Source: Oxalobacter vibrioformis
Lineage (GTDB): Bacteria > Pseudomonadota > Gammaproteobacteria > Burkholderiales > Burkholderiaceae_D
Assembly (NCBI RefSeq): GCF_027118995.1
Contig: NZ_CP098242.1
Coordinates: forward strand, 2,519,001 to 2,583,000
Reading direction: 5' to 3'
DNA: 64,000 bases
This document shows, piece after piece, positions 1 through 9,640 of the stretch. Under the pieces are notes generated by a model that saw nothing but the letters and a program-made list of their open reading frames with translations, did not search any database and had not been told where the DNA came from. The position numbers and the translations under genes were made by a program. Within the stretch, counting starts at the first letter, position 1. Every line of letters starts with the position of its first letter.

Positions 1-21
1 GATCTTTTCCCACACCATACG

Positions 22-981
22 ATGAACGATACTGCCAGAAAACCGCTATCCGACCTCAGCCTTCACCTGCGCTCCTGGGGAGGCATTGCCATGCCCGCCG
101 ACGAACTCCGCGAAAACATGAATTTCGGCGAAGCGATCAACCGGGTGCTGTCGATTGCCCATGTGATCCTTTTCTGCCGCCGTCCGCGCTTTGCCTTTGA
201 TCCGGCACATTTCTCCGTCGAGGGCAGCCATATTGCCTGCCAGTTGCTCTGCCGTGTAGATGGCCAGACGCGCACCATCCCTTTTTCCTTCGACTATCCG
301 TTAGAGGCCAATGAAACCGCCATCGTCCTTTCGCCTTTTCCCCACCGGGAAATCCACACCATCAACGGGCAGGGCGATCCGGTTCGCAGGCTTTATGCAC
401 ATGGCCTTTCGCAGCATCCGGACATCGTGAAACAGGAACGCTGGGTCAATGAACTGGAAGTCCTGTACGCAGGCAATGTATATGAGGAGGGGACAGCGCT
501 TTCCGCTTTCGAGCGTGTCCGCAGGGATGCCTCCCTGCAGGGATTGCTTGCCGCCATGCGTGAGGCGCTGCCTGACGACGATATCCTTGTTTATGCCTTT
601 GAGTATCTTCCCTATGACCTGCTTCCCATGCCCGGCGCGTTAAAGCCAAAGAGCACAGACAGGCAGGAGGCGCGTTTCCTATCCACAAAAGACCATCCCT
701 TGAGCGAATTCCAGAAAATCTGCATGGCACAGGCTTCACTGATTGCGTATTTTGGCCCGGCGTGGAATGTGGCAGAAAAACGGGTGAGTGATCCGGCGTC
801 AGAAGGGGTTTTCCAAAGCTGTGAAGCGTTGGACTTTTCCGGGGTGGTGATTGAAGTCTCAACCGTGCGCAGCCATTTTCGCCTGTATTCCAGGGCTACG
901 CGTGCCATGGAGCACCACATGCACATGATGGACCTGAGTGACCAGGAAAGGCGTGCCGCCTTTTTTGCTGCCGTATTGTAA
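22..981 (+). CDS. Hypothetical protein, 319 aa
   Basis: I do not recognise this family. The product has no signal peptide or membrane segment and reads as a soluble cytoplasmic protein of mixed composition, with a Met/His-rich stretch near the C-terminus (EHHMHMMDL). Codon use and GC match the neighbouring housekeeping genes, so it is very probably real. The start at 22 has no clear Shine-Dalgarno site, and the frame is open back to base 1, so the true start could lie outside the window. It is followed after 56 bases by an oppositely oriented small gene. Function unknown. Confidence 0.7.
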   Translation: MNDTARKPLSDLSLHLRSWGGIAMPADELRENMNFGEAINRVLSIAHVILFCRRPRFAFDPAHFSVEGSHIACQLLCRVDGQTRTIPFSFDYPLEANETAIVLSPFPHREIHTINGQGDPVRRLYAHGLSQHPDIVKQERWVNELEVLYAGNVYEEGTALSAFERVRRDASLQGLLAAMREALPDDDILVYAFEYLPYDLLPMPGALKPKSTDRQEARFLSTKDHPLSEFQKICMAQASLIAYFGPAWNVAEKRVSDPASEGVFQSCEALDFSGVVIEVSTVRSHFRLYSRATRAMEHHMHMMDLSDQERRAAFFAAVL

Positions 982-1036
982 GGTGTTTCCCCGTCCATCC
1001 GGCTTTTTGCCCGGTATCCGGCACGGTGCTCCCGAA

Positions 1037-1291
1037 TCAGGTATACCGCTCGCGGAAATGCGCAATGAATTTATCGACAGCTTCCTCTGCTGTTGCCGCC
1101 GCAATCGGCCACAAGGCCAGGTAGCTTGCCCCCAGTGAGCTTGCCTTTTCCTGTGCCATCCCGATACAGAAAGATTCATTGGCAAAGGGCTCGCTGACAC
1201 CTATCCAGCCGCGTGAAACCACGCCCTGGTGGGCGATGAATTTGGTGTGGTGGCACCAGCAGAACCACCAGGATTGTTCTTCAGCAGTCAT
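1037..1291 (-). CDS. Small conserved-looking protein, 84 aa
   Basis: A short soluble protein rich in Trp, Cys and His at its N-terminus (WWFCWCHH), followed by a helical C-terminal half ending in FIAHFRERYT. The start is supported by an AGGA ribosome binding site about 9 bases upstream. It lies between two genes on the other strand and has its own space, with no competing longer frame. The W/C/H cluster could bind metal, but this is only a guess. Function unknown. Confidence 0.6.
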   Translation of the reverse strand: MTAEEQSWWFCWCHHTKFIAHQGVVSRGWIGVSEPFANESFCIGMAQEKASSLGASYLALWPIAAATAEEAVDKFIAHFRERYT

Positions 1292-1426
1292 GGTTCATCC
1301 TGAAAATGTGTTGCATGACATTTTATCTCATCAGGGCGGCCTGCTTTGACAGCCATGCCTTCCAGGGCTATATTGGTGCCTTGATCATTGCCAATAGCAG
1401 GCAGTCAGCCGCTGCTGAAATAACCC

Positions 1427-2485
1427 ATGCCATACCTCGCAGTAAATACCGTTACCGATTTCTTTGCCCGCATTGATCGGTACGATGCCATCATCGATGT
1501 GCGCAGCCCCGCCGAATATGCGGAAGACCACATTCCCGGCGCCATCAATTGCCCGGTGTTGAACGATGAAGAACGCGCACGGGTGGGTACGCTCTACAAG
1601 CAGACCAATCCCTTCGAGGCCAAAAAAGTCGGTGCGGCGCTTGTTGCCAAAAACATTGCCAGCCATATCGAACAGCGCTTTATCGACATGCCGCGCCAAT
1701 GGAAGCCGTTGATCTATTGCTGGCGCGGCGGCAACCGCAGCGGCGCCATGGCGCATATCCTGTCAAGGATCGGCTGGCATGCCGAACAGCTTGAGGGCGG
1801 TTACAAAAAGTACCGCCGCCAGGTCATCGATGCGCTGGATGAAACCCCTGCGCACTACACCTTCAATGTCATCTGCGGCACGACAGGCAGCGGCAAAAGC
1901 CGCCTCTTGCAGGTACTGGCCGGTGAGGGGGCGCAGGTACTCGATCTGGAGCAGCTCGCGGCCCACCGCGGATCAGTGCTTGGCAACATTCCCGCAGAGC
2001 CGCAGCCCTCACAGAAATGCTTTGAAAGCCACCTGTGGGATACCCTGCGTCGCTTTGATCCGGCCCGCACGGTTTTTGTCGAATCCGAAAGTAAGAAAGT
2101 CGGCATGCTGCGCGTACCGGAAGCATTGATGGAACGCATCCGCGCCTCGCAATGTACGGCGGTGAACCTTTCCCGTCCAAACCGCATGCGATTGCTGATG
2201 GAAGACTATGTGCATTTTGTGCGCGATCCCTTGTGGCTGAACGAACGGCTCTCCCGCCTGACCCTGCTGCACGGGAACGACAGGATCGCCCACTGGCACG
2301 AGCTTGCCCTGTCAGGCCAAATGGAAACCCTCATCGATGAACTGCTGGCCGATCATTACGATCCGCTGTACGAACGCTCCATCCATCGCAATTTCCTTTG
2401 TGCACAGGACGCCCGCACGCTGGAATTATCCGGTATCGCTGAAGCCGATTTTCGTGCCGCAGCACAAAAACTGATGGCGGGCTGA
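1427..2485 (+). CDS. mnmH: tRNA 2-selenouridine synthase
   Basis: Converts 2-thiouridine at the wobble position of certain tRNAs to 2-selenouridine (via a geranylated intermediate) using selenophosphate. The 352-aa protein has the family's two parts: an N-terminal rhodanese domain (about 1-125) with the active-site loop YCWRGGNRSG and the expected cysteine at residue 98, then a P-loop GTTGSGKS at 151-158. Length equals that of the E. coli protein (SelU/YbbB). A selD gene would be needed for function and is not in this window. It converges on pstB with only 16 bases between stop codons. Confidence 0.93.
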   Translation: MPYLAVNTVTDFFARIDRYDAIIDVRSPAEYAEDHIPGAINCPVLNDEERARVGTLYKQTNPFEAKKVGAALVAKNIASHIEQRFIDMPRQWKPLIYCWRGGNRSGAMAHILSRIGWHAEQLEGGYKKYRRQVIDALDETPAHYTFNVICGTTGSGKSRLLQVLAGEGAQVLDLEQLAAHRGSVLGNIPAEPQPSQKCFESHLWDTLRRFDPARTVFVESESKKVGMLRVPEALMERIRASQCTAVNLSRPNRMRLLMEDYVHFVRDPLWLNERLSRLTLLHGNDRIAHWHELALSGQMETLIDELLADHYDPLYERSIHRNFLCAQDARTLELSGIAEADFRAAAQKLMAG

Positions 2486-2501
2486 GTCTTCCTGCCGGTT
2501 G

Positions 2502-3260
2502 TCAGATCAGTTCACCCATCGCCGCAAAAAGCGCTTCCCTGTCCTTGAATACATCGGGCGGCAGGGTTTCTATCCGGCTGCCCTCATGCAGCACATGCAC
2601 ATGCTCGGCCAGCCGGTGTGCCTGGCTCAAGCTGTGAGAAACCACAACGAGGGTATAACGCGCTTTCAGTTCCAGCAGCAGGTCTTCGATCTGCCGTGCT
2701 GCCTTGAAGTCCAGCGAGGCTGTCGGCTCATCAAGCAGCAGAATTTCTGGCTGCAAAGCCAGCGTCCGCGCCAGGCACAGGCGCTGCTGCTGGCCGCCCG
2801 AGAGCGTTGCCGCGGGAGAGGAAAGGCGGTTCTTTACCTCATCCCACAGGTGCACATCCCGCAAGACCTGCTCAATACGGTCCTGGTTTTCCGAAGTACA
2901 AAGCGACAGGGTCGCCTCAAGCGGCATGCTGATATTGCGCGTGATCGACAGCGGCAGCACATTCGGATTCTGGAACACCATGCCGACGCGCCGCCGGAGG
3001 GTTTCCGCCGGTATATCCCGCCCATAGGCATCCACCCATTCACCGCCCAGTTGTACACTCATCTTGCCCCGTGTTTCACAATCGGGAAAGCATTCGTTGA
3101 GCCGGTTGATCGCGCGCAGGAGCGTCGTCTTGCCTGAGCCCGAGCGCCCCAGCAGAAAGGTCGGTCCGCCGGATGCAATGACAAGGCTGATATCGTCGAT
3201 CACCGGTTTGCCGGAAAAGAGGACAGACAGATGCTCCAGGCGTATCGCGGCAGATGTCAC
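2502..3260 (-). CDS. pstB: Phosphate ABC transporter ATP-binding protein
   Basis: ATPase of a Pst-type phosphate importer. Walker A GRSGSGKT is at 38-45, the Q-loop glutamine near 97, signature LSGGQQQ at 153-159, Walker B ILLLDEP at 173-179 and the H-loop histidine near 209. I place the start at the GTG at 3260: it overlaps the pstA stop by four bases (GTGA) and has a GGAGG ribosome binding site six bases upstream, giving 252 aa, the usual PstB length. A longer ATG frame starting at 3308 would overlap pstA by 52 bases. It is the last gene of pstS-pstC-pstA-pstB; no phoU follows. Confidence 0.9.
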   Translation of the reverse strand: MTSAAIRLEHLSVLFSGKPVIDDISLVIASGGPTFLLGRSGSGKTTLLRAINRLNECFPDCETRGKMSVQLGGEWVDAYGRDIPAETLRRRVGMVFQNPNVLPLSITRNISMPLEATLSLCTSENQDRIEQVLRDVHLWDEVKNRLSSPAATLSGGQQQRLCLARTLALQPEILLLDEPTASLDFKAARQIEDLLLELKARYTLVVVSHSLSQAHRLAEHVHVLHEGSRIETLPPDVFKDREALFAAMGELI

Positions 3261-4150
3261 GCGGCACCTCCGGTTTTCCATTGCTGCTGAAGCCGTTTTT
3301 GCAGCCATCGTGCGCAGGCAAACATCAGGCCCGTCAGGATAAGGAGCACCACCGCCGCGCCAAATGCCTGCGTCAGCTCTGCCGGTGACTGGTGCTCAGC
3401 TGCCAGATAATAGATATGAAAGGGCAGGGCTTCATATTTGCCCGTGAGCGAGGAAGGTGTACCGGCATTTGCCACTGCCCCCGTCATCAGGATAACAGCC
3501 GTATCTTCCGCCGCCCGGCCGATAGCCAGGATAATGCCGCTGAAAATACCGGGCAGCGCCGCCGGAAGCAGGATGCACCAGACGATCTGGTCGTGGGAAA
3601 GCCCCAGGCTTGCCCCGGTAAGGCGCAAGCCAATCGGCAATGCGGTTACTGAAAGGCGTGTTGTGCTGATCAGATAGGGCAGTACCAGCACGGCAAGGCA
3701 CAGGGCGGACAGCACCAGGCCCGTATTGGCATCTGGGGAAACTGTCTTGCGCAGAAAAAGGATCAGGGCAAAGCCGAAAAGCCCGACCAGGATCGACGGC
3801 ATGCCGGCCAGCACATCCACGAAAAATGACAGGGCATCACGAAAACGCCCGTGGGAGTACTCAGCCAGGTAAACCCCGGTTGCCACCCCCAGCGGAATGG
3901 CAATCACCATCGAGAGCAGCACCAGTGCCAGCGTGCCGACGCAGGCTGGCCATAGCCCGTCAAACACGGGCGCGCCGCGAAAGAGGGCGTCCAGAGCGGG
4001 AGTATCACCGAAAAAGAGCGCAGACGACCACCCCGGTGCGCTTTTGACGAGCAGGAAAAGCAGCATCACGGCCAGTGCCATCAGGACAGCGCCTGTCGAC
4101 AGCCACGAACCGATGGCGGCCATTTTTTCCAGGCGCGAAGTCCTAGACAT
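3257..4150 (-). CDS. pstA: Phosphate ABC transporter permease PstA
   Basis: Inner-membrane permease subunit of the phosphate importer, 297 aa with about six membrane segments (the first at AVLMALAVMLLFLLV) and the cytoplasmic coupling-loop region in GASLGLSHDQIVWCILLPAALPG that contacts PstB. The chosen start at 4150 overlaps the pstC stop by eight bases and is preceded by a GGGGGAA ribosome binding site; an upstream in-frame ATG at 4222 lies inside pstC. Overlaps on both sides indicate translational coupling within the pst operon. Confidence 0.88.
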   Translation of the reverse strand: MSRTSRLEKMAAIGSWLSTGAVLMALAVMLLFLLVKSAPGWSSALFFGDTPALDALFRGAPVFDGLWPACVGTLALVLLSMVIAIPLGVATGVYLAEYSHGRFRDALSFFVDVLAGMPSILVGLFGFALILFLRKTVSPDANTGLVLSALCLAVLVLPYLISTTRLSVTALPIGLRLTGASLGLSHDQIVWCILLPAALPGIFSGIILAIGRAAEDTAVILMTGAVANAGTPSSLTGKYEALPFHIYYLAAEHQSPAELTQAFGAAVVLLILTGLMFACARWLQKRLQQQWKTGGAA

Positions 4151-4991
4151 AGCGTTCCCCCTGCCTGCTGTTTGTCTGCCGCAGACGGTAAAGGACCACA
4201 TTGACCCCCACCGACACGCCAAACAGCATCAGTCCGCAGGCAAAGAGCGAACCATACGCCATACTCTGGCTGTCAGTCGACACAACGAGGGCAATATGTG
4301 CGGTCAGCGTGCGAATCGAGTCCAGCAGCGAATGCGGCAGTTGTGGCGCATTGCCAGCCAGCATCAGTGAAATCATCGTGTCGCCAATCGCACGGCCAAA
4401 ACCAAGTGCAAGCGCCATCAATAACCCGTGCCGCGAGAGCGGCAGCGTCAGGCGGAGAAACTGCTGTGCCCGTGAGAGCCCGAGCGCCATCGCAGAAAGG
4501 TGCATTTCCTCGTGCAGGAGGCGAAACTGGTTATCAAGCACCAGCACAATAGTCGGCAATACCAGGAGCGCCAGCGTGAGTAATGCTGCCAGCCAGGAAA
4601 ACCCTGAGCCGGAAAAACCATCGCGCAAGAGAGGGACCAGCAGAAAAGCTGAAACCAGCCCGTAAACCACCGTCGGAATACTGGTCATGAAACGCACGAT
4701 GCCCAGTAATGGCCGGGCCAGGCGGGAAGGGCCGATGCCGTGAATGAATCCGCAAAGCCCCACACCAACAGGAAAGGCGATCAGCATGGCAGATACAGCC
4801 AGGCACAGCGATCCGGCCACCATCGGCAAAATACCAAATGCCTCCTCAGTGGGCCGCCACTGCCAGGAAAAAAGTGACAGCAGCATGCCGCCGTGAAAGA
4901 GCGGCAAAGAAAACCACAGCAGAAAACCGAAAATCGCCAGGACGGTCAGCCCTGAAAGGGCGGCAGCGCAAAAGAGCAGCCTGGCGACCAT
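4143..4991 (-). CDS. pstC: Phosphate ABC transporter permease PstC
   Basis: Second permease subunit, 282 aa, a little shorter than typical PstC because the N-terminal cytoplasmic segment is minimal: the first membrane helix begins almost at the start (ARLLFCAAALSGLTVLAIFGF). The C-terminal half carries the binding-protein-dependent transport core with the coupling helix around LGLSRAQQFLRLTLPLSRHG. It begins two bases after the pstS stop and overlaps pstA, so all four genes are almost certainly one transcript. Confidence 0.87.
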   Translation of the reverse strand: MVARLLFCAAALSGLTVLAIFGFLLWFSLPLFHGGMLLSLFSWQWRPTEEAFGILPMVAGSLCLAVSAMLIAFPVGVGLCGFIHGIGPSRLARPLLGIVRFMTSIPTVVYGLVSAFLLVPLLRDGFSGSGFSWLAALLTLALLVLPTIVLVLDNQFRLLHEEMHLSAMALGLSRAQQFLRLTLPLSRHGLLMALALGFGRAIGDTMISLMLAGNAPQLPHSLLDSIRTLTAHIALVVSTDSQSMAYGSLFACGLMLFGVSVGVNVVLYRLRQTNSRQGERYV

Positions 4992-4993
4992 CT

Positions 4994-5833
4994 TTACTGG
5001 ATTGGCAGGTATCCGGCGGCCCTGATCATCGGCTCGCCTGCGGGAGAACGCACATAATTGATGAACGCTGCGGTCAGCGCATCCGGATCACCCTTTGTGT
5101 TCATGTAGAGCTTGCGCACGATCGGGTATTTGCCGGACAGGGCATTGGCCTGGGTGGGAGAGACCTGATCCAGTGTCGGTGCCTTGATGGTGCGGTCAAT
5201 ATGGCCGATCGACACATACCCGATGCCATCCTGGTCGTTGGCCAGTGCGGTTTTCATCGCGCCGTTGGACGTCACCACATTGGCGGTATCGATGATCGTG
5301 CCTTTTTTCAGCAGCTTTTCCCAGAAGACTTCACGTGTGCCGCTGGCTTCATCACGCGTATAGAGATGGATAGCCGCATCACGTCCGCCCAATGCTTTCC
5401 AGTTGGTGATTTTACCGGCAAAGATATCGCGCACCTGTGCCGGGGTCAGGTTATCAATTCCATTGCCGGGATGAATGGCCACTGCCACACCGTCCAGTGC
5501 AAAGGGCCAGGATTTCAGGCCGTACTTTGCCACTTCCTCCTTCGACAATGCCCGGCCGGTATTGCCGATCTGTACCAGCCCTTCGCCAACCTTCTGCACC
5601 CCCACACCGGAGCCGCCTGCGGCAATGCTGATGCGGATGTCCGGATTGGACTGCATGATCTTCCTTGCAGCGTCTTTCATGACCGGGATATGTGCTGTGC
5701 CGCCGGCAATGTCGATCTGCCCGCGCATGCCCTTGAAGGCATCGAGTTCAGCGGCATCGGCCCATGCCGATGTCAGGGCAACCCCTAAAATGATTGAAAG
5801 AAAACGTACGCCCCATAGCTGGAATTGCTTCAT
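4994..5833 (-). CDS. pstS: Phosphate-binding periplasmic protein, PstS-like
   Basis: Substrate-binding subunit of the adjacent ABC importer. The 279-aa precursor has a signal peptide (cleavage likely after SAWADA, residue about 27). Recognisable PBP-like ligand-binding segments include the Gly-rich GGSGVGVQKV, the NTGRALSKEE region and the TRDEASGTREVFW loop that contacts phosphate in this family. It is the first gene of the operon, with a GGGGAT ribosome binding site. It belongs to the shorter PstS type also seen in organisms that lack the E. coli layout; related tungstate or sulfate binders are less likely given PstB/PstA/PstC. Confidence 0.85.
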   Translation of the reverse strand: MKQFQLWGVRFLSIILGVALTSAWADAAELDAFKGMRGQIDIAGGTAHIPVMKDAARKIMQSNPDIRISIAAGGSGVGVQKVGEGLVQIGNTGRALSKEEVAKYGLKSWPFALDGVAVAIHPGNGIDNLTPAQVRDIFAGKITNWKALGGRDAAIHLYTRDEASGTREVFWEKLLKKGTIIDTANVVTSNGAMKTALANDQDGIGYVSIGHIDRTIKAPTLDQVSPTQANALSGKYPIVRKLYMNTKGDPDALTAAFINYVRSPAGEPMIRAAGYLPIQ

Positions 5834-5865
5834 GACAGTATCCCCGGATGAAAAAACAAGAGGGT

Positions 5866-5895
5866 ATTATATACGTGAGGCAGAGCCGATTCCAG
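5866..5895 (-). promoter_or_regulatory. Candidate promoter of the pst operon
   Basis: On the minus strand a perfect TATAAT (5866-5871) lies about 33 bases upstream of the pstS start; the region 17 bases further upstream has only a weak -35 match. No convincing Pho box (11-bp direct repeats of the CTGTCAT type) was found by eye, so PhoB control is not supported by the sequence. Confidence 0.4.
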
Positions 5896-5942
5896 ACCGT
5901 ACAGCAGGCCATTTCCTGGCATTGCCCCGGGATCACGCATCA

Positions 5943-5972
5943 AGGACACATCATTTTATTTTGCGGTATACT
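5943..5972 (+). promoter_or_regulatory. Candidate sigma-70 promoter of the chemoreceptor gene
   Basis: AGGACA (5943-5948) and TATACT (5967-5972), 18 bases apart, sit about 50 bases upstream of the chemoreceptor start. No flagellar sigma-28 consensus (TAAA-N15-GCCGATAA) was seen. Weak evidence by eye only. Confidence 0.35.
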
Positions 5973-6022
5973 CGCCCAGGCAATGCATCGTTTAAATCAA
6001 CTGTTTATACATGAGGTGGCAC

Positions 6023-8074
6023 ATGCCAAAACTATTGCAGCGATTATCTTTATCAGCCCGGATGATGGTTTTGGGTGTCTGTGGTTTTTTCCTGATGGCA
6101 TTGCCGTTTTCGCTTTATCTGCATGATGTCTGGCAATCCATATCCAACGCAAGGCAGGAAGTTGACGGCATTGCGCCTTCCCGGCAGCTTCTCAAGCTGG
6201 TCCAGCTGGCACAGCAGCATCGGGGCATGTCGAATATGCTGTTGAGCGGTAATACGGCTATCCAGGACAAGCGCCAGGAAAAGATGGAGGAGGTTAACAA
6301 GGCGTTTGCCGAAGTCGAGACATTTATCAATCAGAAAATAGCCAATCCGGCAATCGACTCGTCACTGGCGCTCGCCAGAAAACAGTGGGATGACGTTTCG
6401 GCAAAAGTCACGCAAAAGACGATAACAGCCGGGGAGAGCTTTAACCGCCACACAGATGCCATCGCTGTCATGCTTGACCTCAACGATCTTTTACAGGACC
6501 ACTATCACCTCACATTTGACCCGGCACCTGACAGTTCTCACCTGATCAGTGCAACACTTTTTGCCGCGCCTGCCTTAACGGAAGCGTTTGGGCAATTGCG
6601 TGCAAAAGGCGCTGGCCTGCTTGCGGCAAAACAGGCAGAAATGAATGACCGTATTGCCTTTTCGGCATTACTGGAAAAAGCCGAGGCCAACATCAATAAA
6701 CTTCAGGATTCACTCAACAAGGCCACTGCGGCAAATGCCCAGGCAAAGCAGCGGCTGTCACAAGAAGGAGAGCAGGCAATCAATGCGGCAAAAGCCGCAA
6801 AGGCGCTGGCATTGGCCGAAATCGTCAACAAGGACCAGTTGTCGTTCGGATCGGCCGACTTTTTCAACCAGTACACCGCTGCCATTGACCTGCAATTCAA
6901 GCTGATTGACACCTCCATGCAGGTACTGGAGCATCAATTGAATGCGCGTGTGGACCGTCTTTACAAAAACAGTGCCTTGCTGGGTGGTGCCGTCCTGCTG
7001 TTATCGCTGATAGCCACCATTGTTGGTATCAGGATTGCCCGCGGCCTGCTCAGGCAGATGGGCGGAGAGCCTGAATATGCACATGAAATAGTCAACCAGA
7101 TCGCATCGGGTGACCTGACCGGCATGATCAGGCTGAAAGCAGGGGATACCTCCAGCCTGCTTTATGCCATGCAGCAAATGCAGCACAGCCTCATTTCCAT
7201 TGTCAGCAAGGTGAGGGCCGGCACCAATACCATTGCAGCAGCCTCAATGGAAATCGCCGCCGGCAACCAGGATTTGTCATCCAGGACCGAGCAGCAAGCC
7301 AGCTCACTGGAAGAAACCGCATCCACTATTGAAGAATTGACGTCCAATGTGCGTCAGAATGGTGATAACGCCAATCAGGCCAACCAACTGGCCATATCGG
7401 CTTCTGATATCGCTGTCAAGGGCGGTGCCGTTGTATCTGAAGTTGTCGACATGATGAGTGAAATCAACGAGTCGTCAAGGAAAATGACGGATATCATTAA
7501 TGTGATTGACGGCATTGCTTTCCAGACCAATATTCTGGCTTTGAACGCTGCCGTCGAAGCCGCGCGGGCGGGTGAACAGGGAAGAGGGTTTGCCGTGGTG
7601 GCAACAGAAGTGCGCAGCCTGGCACAGCGCAGCGCCAGTGCCGCCCGTGAAATCAAGTCATTGATCGATTACTCGGTGAGCAGGGTTGATGAAGGAAGCC
7701 GGCTCGTTGACCAGGCGGGTGAAACCATGACGCAGATTGTCAGCAGCATCCGTGATGTGACCAACACCATGGCCGGGATCAATGCGGCAACGCGTGAACA
7801 GGTACAGGGTATCGAGCAGGTCAATCAGGCCATGACGCAAATGGATGAAGTAACACAGCAAAATGCCGCACTGGTCGAGCAGGCAACCGCTGCGGCAGAG
7901 TCATTGCAGGATCAGGCAACCAGCCTGGTGCAACTGGTGAGTATCTTCAATACCGGTGAGTCGTCATCAGATACGTTACTTTCCGCACAAGGAAAAGCCC
8001 CCCTGATATCTCGTAGGGTTGTATCGAAACCCATGCGCTATTCATTGGATAAAGAAGAGATGGAAGTGTTTTAG
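6023..8074 (+). CDS. Methyl-accepting chemotaxis protein
   Basis: Transmembrane chemoreceptor, 683 aa. Membrane helix 1 is at about 14-34, a long helical periplasmic sensor at 35-315 contains [13 protein letters not shown], which resembles the NIT (nitrate/nitrite-sensing-like) module, helix 2 is at about 316-337, a HAMP domain follows to about 390, and the cytoplasmic signalling coiled coil has the conserved hairpin tip (around residues 493-531, with [20 protein letters not shown]) that binds CheA/CheW. There is no NWETF-type C-terminal tether. The ATG at 6023 is chosen because GAGG lies six bases upstream; an in-frame ATG at 6011 has no such site. The ligand cannot be told from sequence. 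Confidence 0.92.
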   Translation: MPKLLQRLSLSARMMVLGVCGFFLMALPFSLYLHDVWQSISNARQEVDGIAPSRQLLKLVQLAQQHRGMSNMLLSGNTAIQDKRQEKMEEVNKAFAEVETFINQKIANPAIDSSLALARKQWDDVSAKVTQKTITAGESFNRHTDAIAVMLDLNDLLQDHYHLTFDPAPDSSHLISATLFAAPALTEAFGQLRAKGAGLLAAKQAEMNDRIAFSALLEKAEANINKLQDSLNKATAANAQAKQRLSQEGEQAINAAKAAKALALAEIVNKDQLSFGSADFFNQYTAAIDLQFKLIDTSMQVLEHQLNARVDRLYKNSALLGGAVLLLSLIATIVGIRIARGLLRQMGGEPEYAHEIVNQIASGDLTGMIRLKAGDTSSLLYAMQQMQHSLISIVSKVRAGTNTIAAASMEIAAGNQDLSSRTEQQASSLEETASTIEELTSNVRQNGDNANQANQLAISASDIAVKGGAVVSEVVDMMSEINESSRKMTDIINVIDGIAFQTNILALNAAVEAARAGEQGRGFAVVATEVRSLAQRSASAAREIKSLIDYSVSRVDEGSRLVDQAGETMTQIVSSIRDVTNTMAGINAATREQVQGIEQVNQAMTQMDEVTQQNAALVEQATAAAESLQDQATSLVQLVSIFNTGESSSDTLLSAQGKAPLISRRVVSKPMRYSLDKEEMEVF

Positions 8075-8090
8075 CCGCATTGAATCGGTA

Positions 8091-8117
8091 TAAAAAAAGC
8101 CCGGACAATGTCCGGCT
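8091..8117 (-). terminator. Terminator palindrome, left copy of IS target duplication
   Basis: Seven A followed by GCCCGGACAATGTCCGGCT: read on the minus strand this is a stem-loop followed by a U-run, so it served a minus-strand gene that converged on the chemoreceptor gene. Bases 8099-8117 are repeated exactly at 9739-9757 as the flank of the IS1182-family element. Confidence 0.6.
8099..8117. repeat. 19-bp target-site duplication, left copy
   Basis: GCCCGGACAATGTCCGGCT lies immediately outside the left inverted repeat of the IS1182-family element and is identical to 9739-9757 immediately outside the right one. Confidence 0.75.
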
Positions 8118-8129
8118 CAGACTGCTGAC

Positions 8130-8158
8130 AAACCCCATTTTTTTCGAAGTGGGGTTTT
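8130..8158 (+). terminator. Hairpin with U-run inside the left end of the IS
   Basis: AAACCCCA pairs with TGGGGTTT across a 12-base loop and is followed by a T-run on the plus strand. It lies between the left inverted repeat and the transposase stop and could stop transcription entering from the chemoreceptor gene, protecting the element from read-through. Confidence 0.6.
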
Positions 8159-8170
8159 TTCATTGGCGCA

Positions 8171-9640
8171 TTATCGGGAGATCAAAACAAAATTAAAATA
8201 GCAATCACATTTTCCATTAAGCCCCCTTGGCCGAAATATCCCAATGACAAGGCCGAATCTTCCCGGGAAATGGCGCAAAAAAGCAAGGCTTGCTGCCTCA
8301 AGCAGGCGTGCCATCTTCTTCATGTTCTGACACGCTGCCGCTAAAAGCGCCTGCCCCTTCACTTTCGATAAACCACGGTAACGCGCATAACGGTGACCGT
8401 GCAACTCTTTCGCATCCGCAAAACTGCGCTCTACCGTTTCCTGTCGCCGACGGTAAATCGCCTTGCCCTTTGCCGTCAGGCGATTGTCATGAACCTGTTC
8501 CTTGAAGCCCTGCCAAATATGCCGGGTGATCAGTTTTATCTGGTTGCGGCTCTGGGTACACTGCATAAGAAAGGCGCAGTCCGTACATTGCCCTTGTTGA
8601 GAGGCATATTCCCGGTACCCTGAACGGTTGGTCGTACGGTAAGGTAAAAGCTTTCCATTGGGACAGAGATAACAGTCTCCTTGAGGGTCATAGCTGTACT
8701 GCCGCTTGTAAAAGTAGCCCGCCTTGTGATTCGGACGACGGTAACCGATAACGCCGTATATGCCTCGCTCTATGAGTCCCTTGGCTATGTGTGGTGTGTC
8801 ATAACCTGCATCCAAGCCTACGGCCTGTATCTCAAATCCAAAACGTGACTGCATCCTGTCAAGACGCTTCAGGTAAGGAACACTGTCATGGACATTTCCC
8901 GGCGTCACATGGGTGTCTGTGATCAGGGCGTACTTGCCGTCAACGGTGCGGTGGTCCAGGTAGTAAAAACCTTTGGGCTTGCCATCACGAACAAGGTAGC
9001 CAGCATCAGGGTCTGCCGGGCTGACTTTGATTTCTTTTTGTGAGGGCGGTTCGTCGTCTCTGTCTGAAAGGGGATTTTTGCCATGGGAATAACGGTCGGC
9101 TTCTATGGCGCTGTTGAGTTCTGCAAGGTAGGCAACGGGCTTTTGCTCAACAAGGTGACGTTCGTGACGGTTCTTGTTGGCCGAGGCTTTGAGGTGTGTG
9201 CTGTCACTGTAAAAAACGCGACCGCCTATTAATCCATGACGGATGCACTGCTCAACAATCTCGTCAAAAATGACTTGTTCTATGTCTGTGCCAGCAAAGC
9301 GACGACGGCGGTTCTGGGAAAGGATGCTGGCGTCTGGAACACGGTCTGTCAGGCGTAAGCTTAAAAACCAGCGGTAGGCTACGTTAACCTGAATCTCACG
9401 CTCTATCTGGCGCTCTGATCTTATCCCGAATAGGTACCCAATGAAGAGCATCTTGAATAAAACTACGGGATCAAGGGCGGGCCTGCCATTGTCCGCACTG
9501 TAAAGATGGGCGGTGTGCTCTCTGATAAAGTCAAAATGGATGTGGCGGTCTATCAGTCTTAATAGATGGTCTTTGGGAACCAGTTCTTCAAGGGTGACCA
9601 TCTCCAATTCGTGTTGCTGCGGTGTCGGTGTCTTTAGCAT
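8171..9640 (-). CDS. IS1182-family transposase
   Basis: DDE transposase, 489 aa, full length. The N-terminal third carries the typical DPVVLFKMLFIGYLFGIRSERQIE-type helical region; catalytic acidic residues are D146 (YSDSTHLKASANK), D277 (GLDAGYDTP) and E404 (RRRQETVERSFADAK). A CYLC...CTDC cysteine set between D277 and E404 is characteristic of this family. The start is preceded by AGG-rich sequence. No frameshift or stop interrupts it, so the element may still be active. Confidence 0.92.
   Translation of the reverse strand: MLKTPTPQQHELEMVTLEELVPKDHLLRLIDRHIHFDFIREHTAHLYSADNGRPALDPVVLFKMLFIGYLFGIRSERQIEREIQVNVAYRWFLSLRLTDRVPDASILSQNRRRRFAGTDIEQVIFDEIVEQCIRHGLIGGRVFYSDSTHLKASANKNRHERHLVEQKPVAYLAELNSAIEADRYSHGKNPLSDRDDEPPSQKEIKVSPADPDAGYLVRDGKPKGFYYLDHRTVDGKYALITDTHVTPGNVHDSVPYLKRLDRMQSRFGFEIQAVGLDAGYDTPHIAKGLIERGIYGVIGYRRPNHKAGYFYKRQYSYDPQGDCYLCPNGKLLPYRTTNRSGYREYASQQGQCTDCAFLMQCTQSRNQIKLITRHIWQGFKEQVHDNRLTAKGKAIYRRRQETVERSFADAKELHGHRYARYRGLSKVKGQALLAAACQNMKKMARLLEAASLAFLRHFPGRFGLVIGIFRPRGLNGKCDCYFNFVLISR

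Noticed and set aside
5834..5960. Possible Pho box upstream of pstS
   Set aside because: CTGT words are present but not as properly spaced 11-bp direct repeats.
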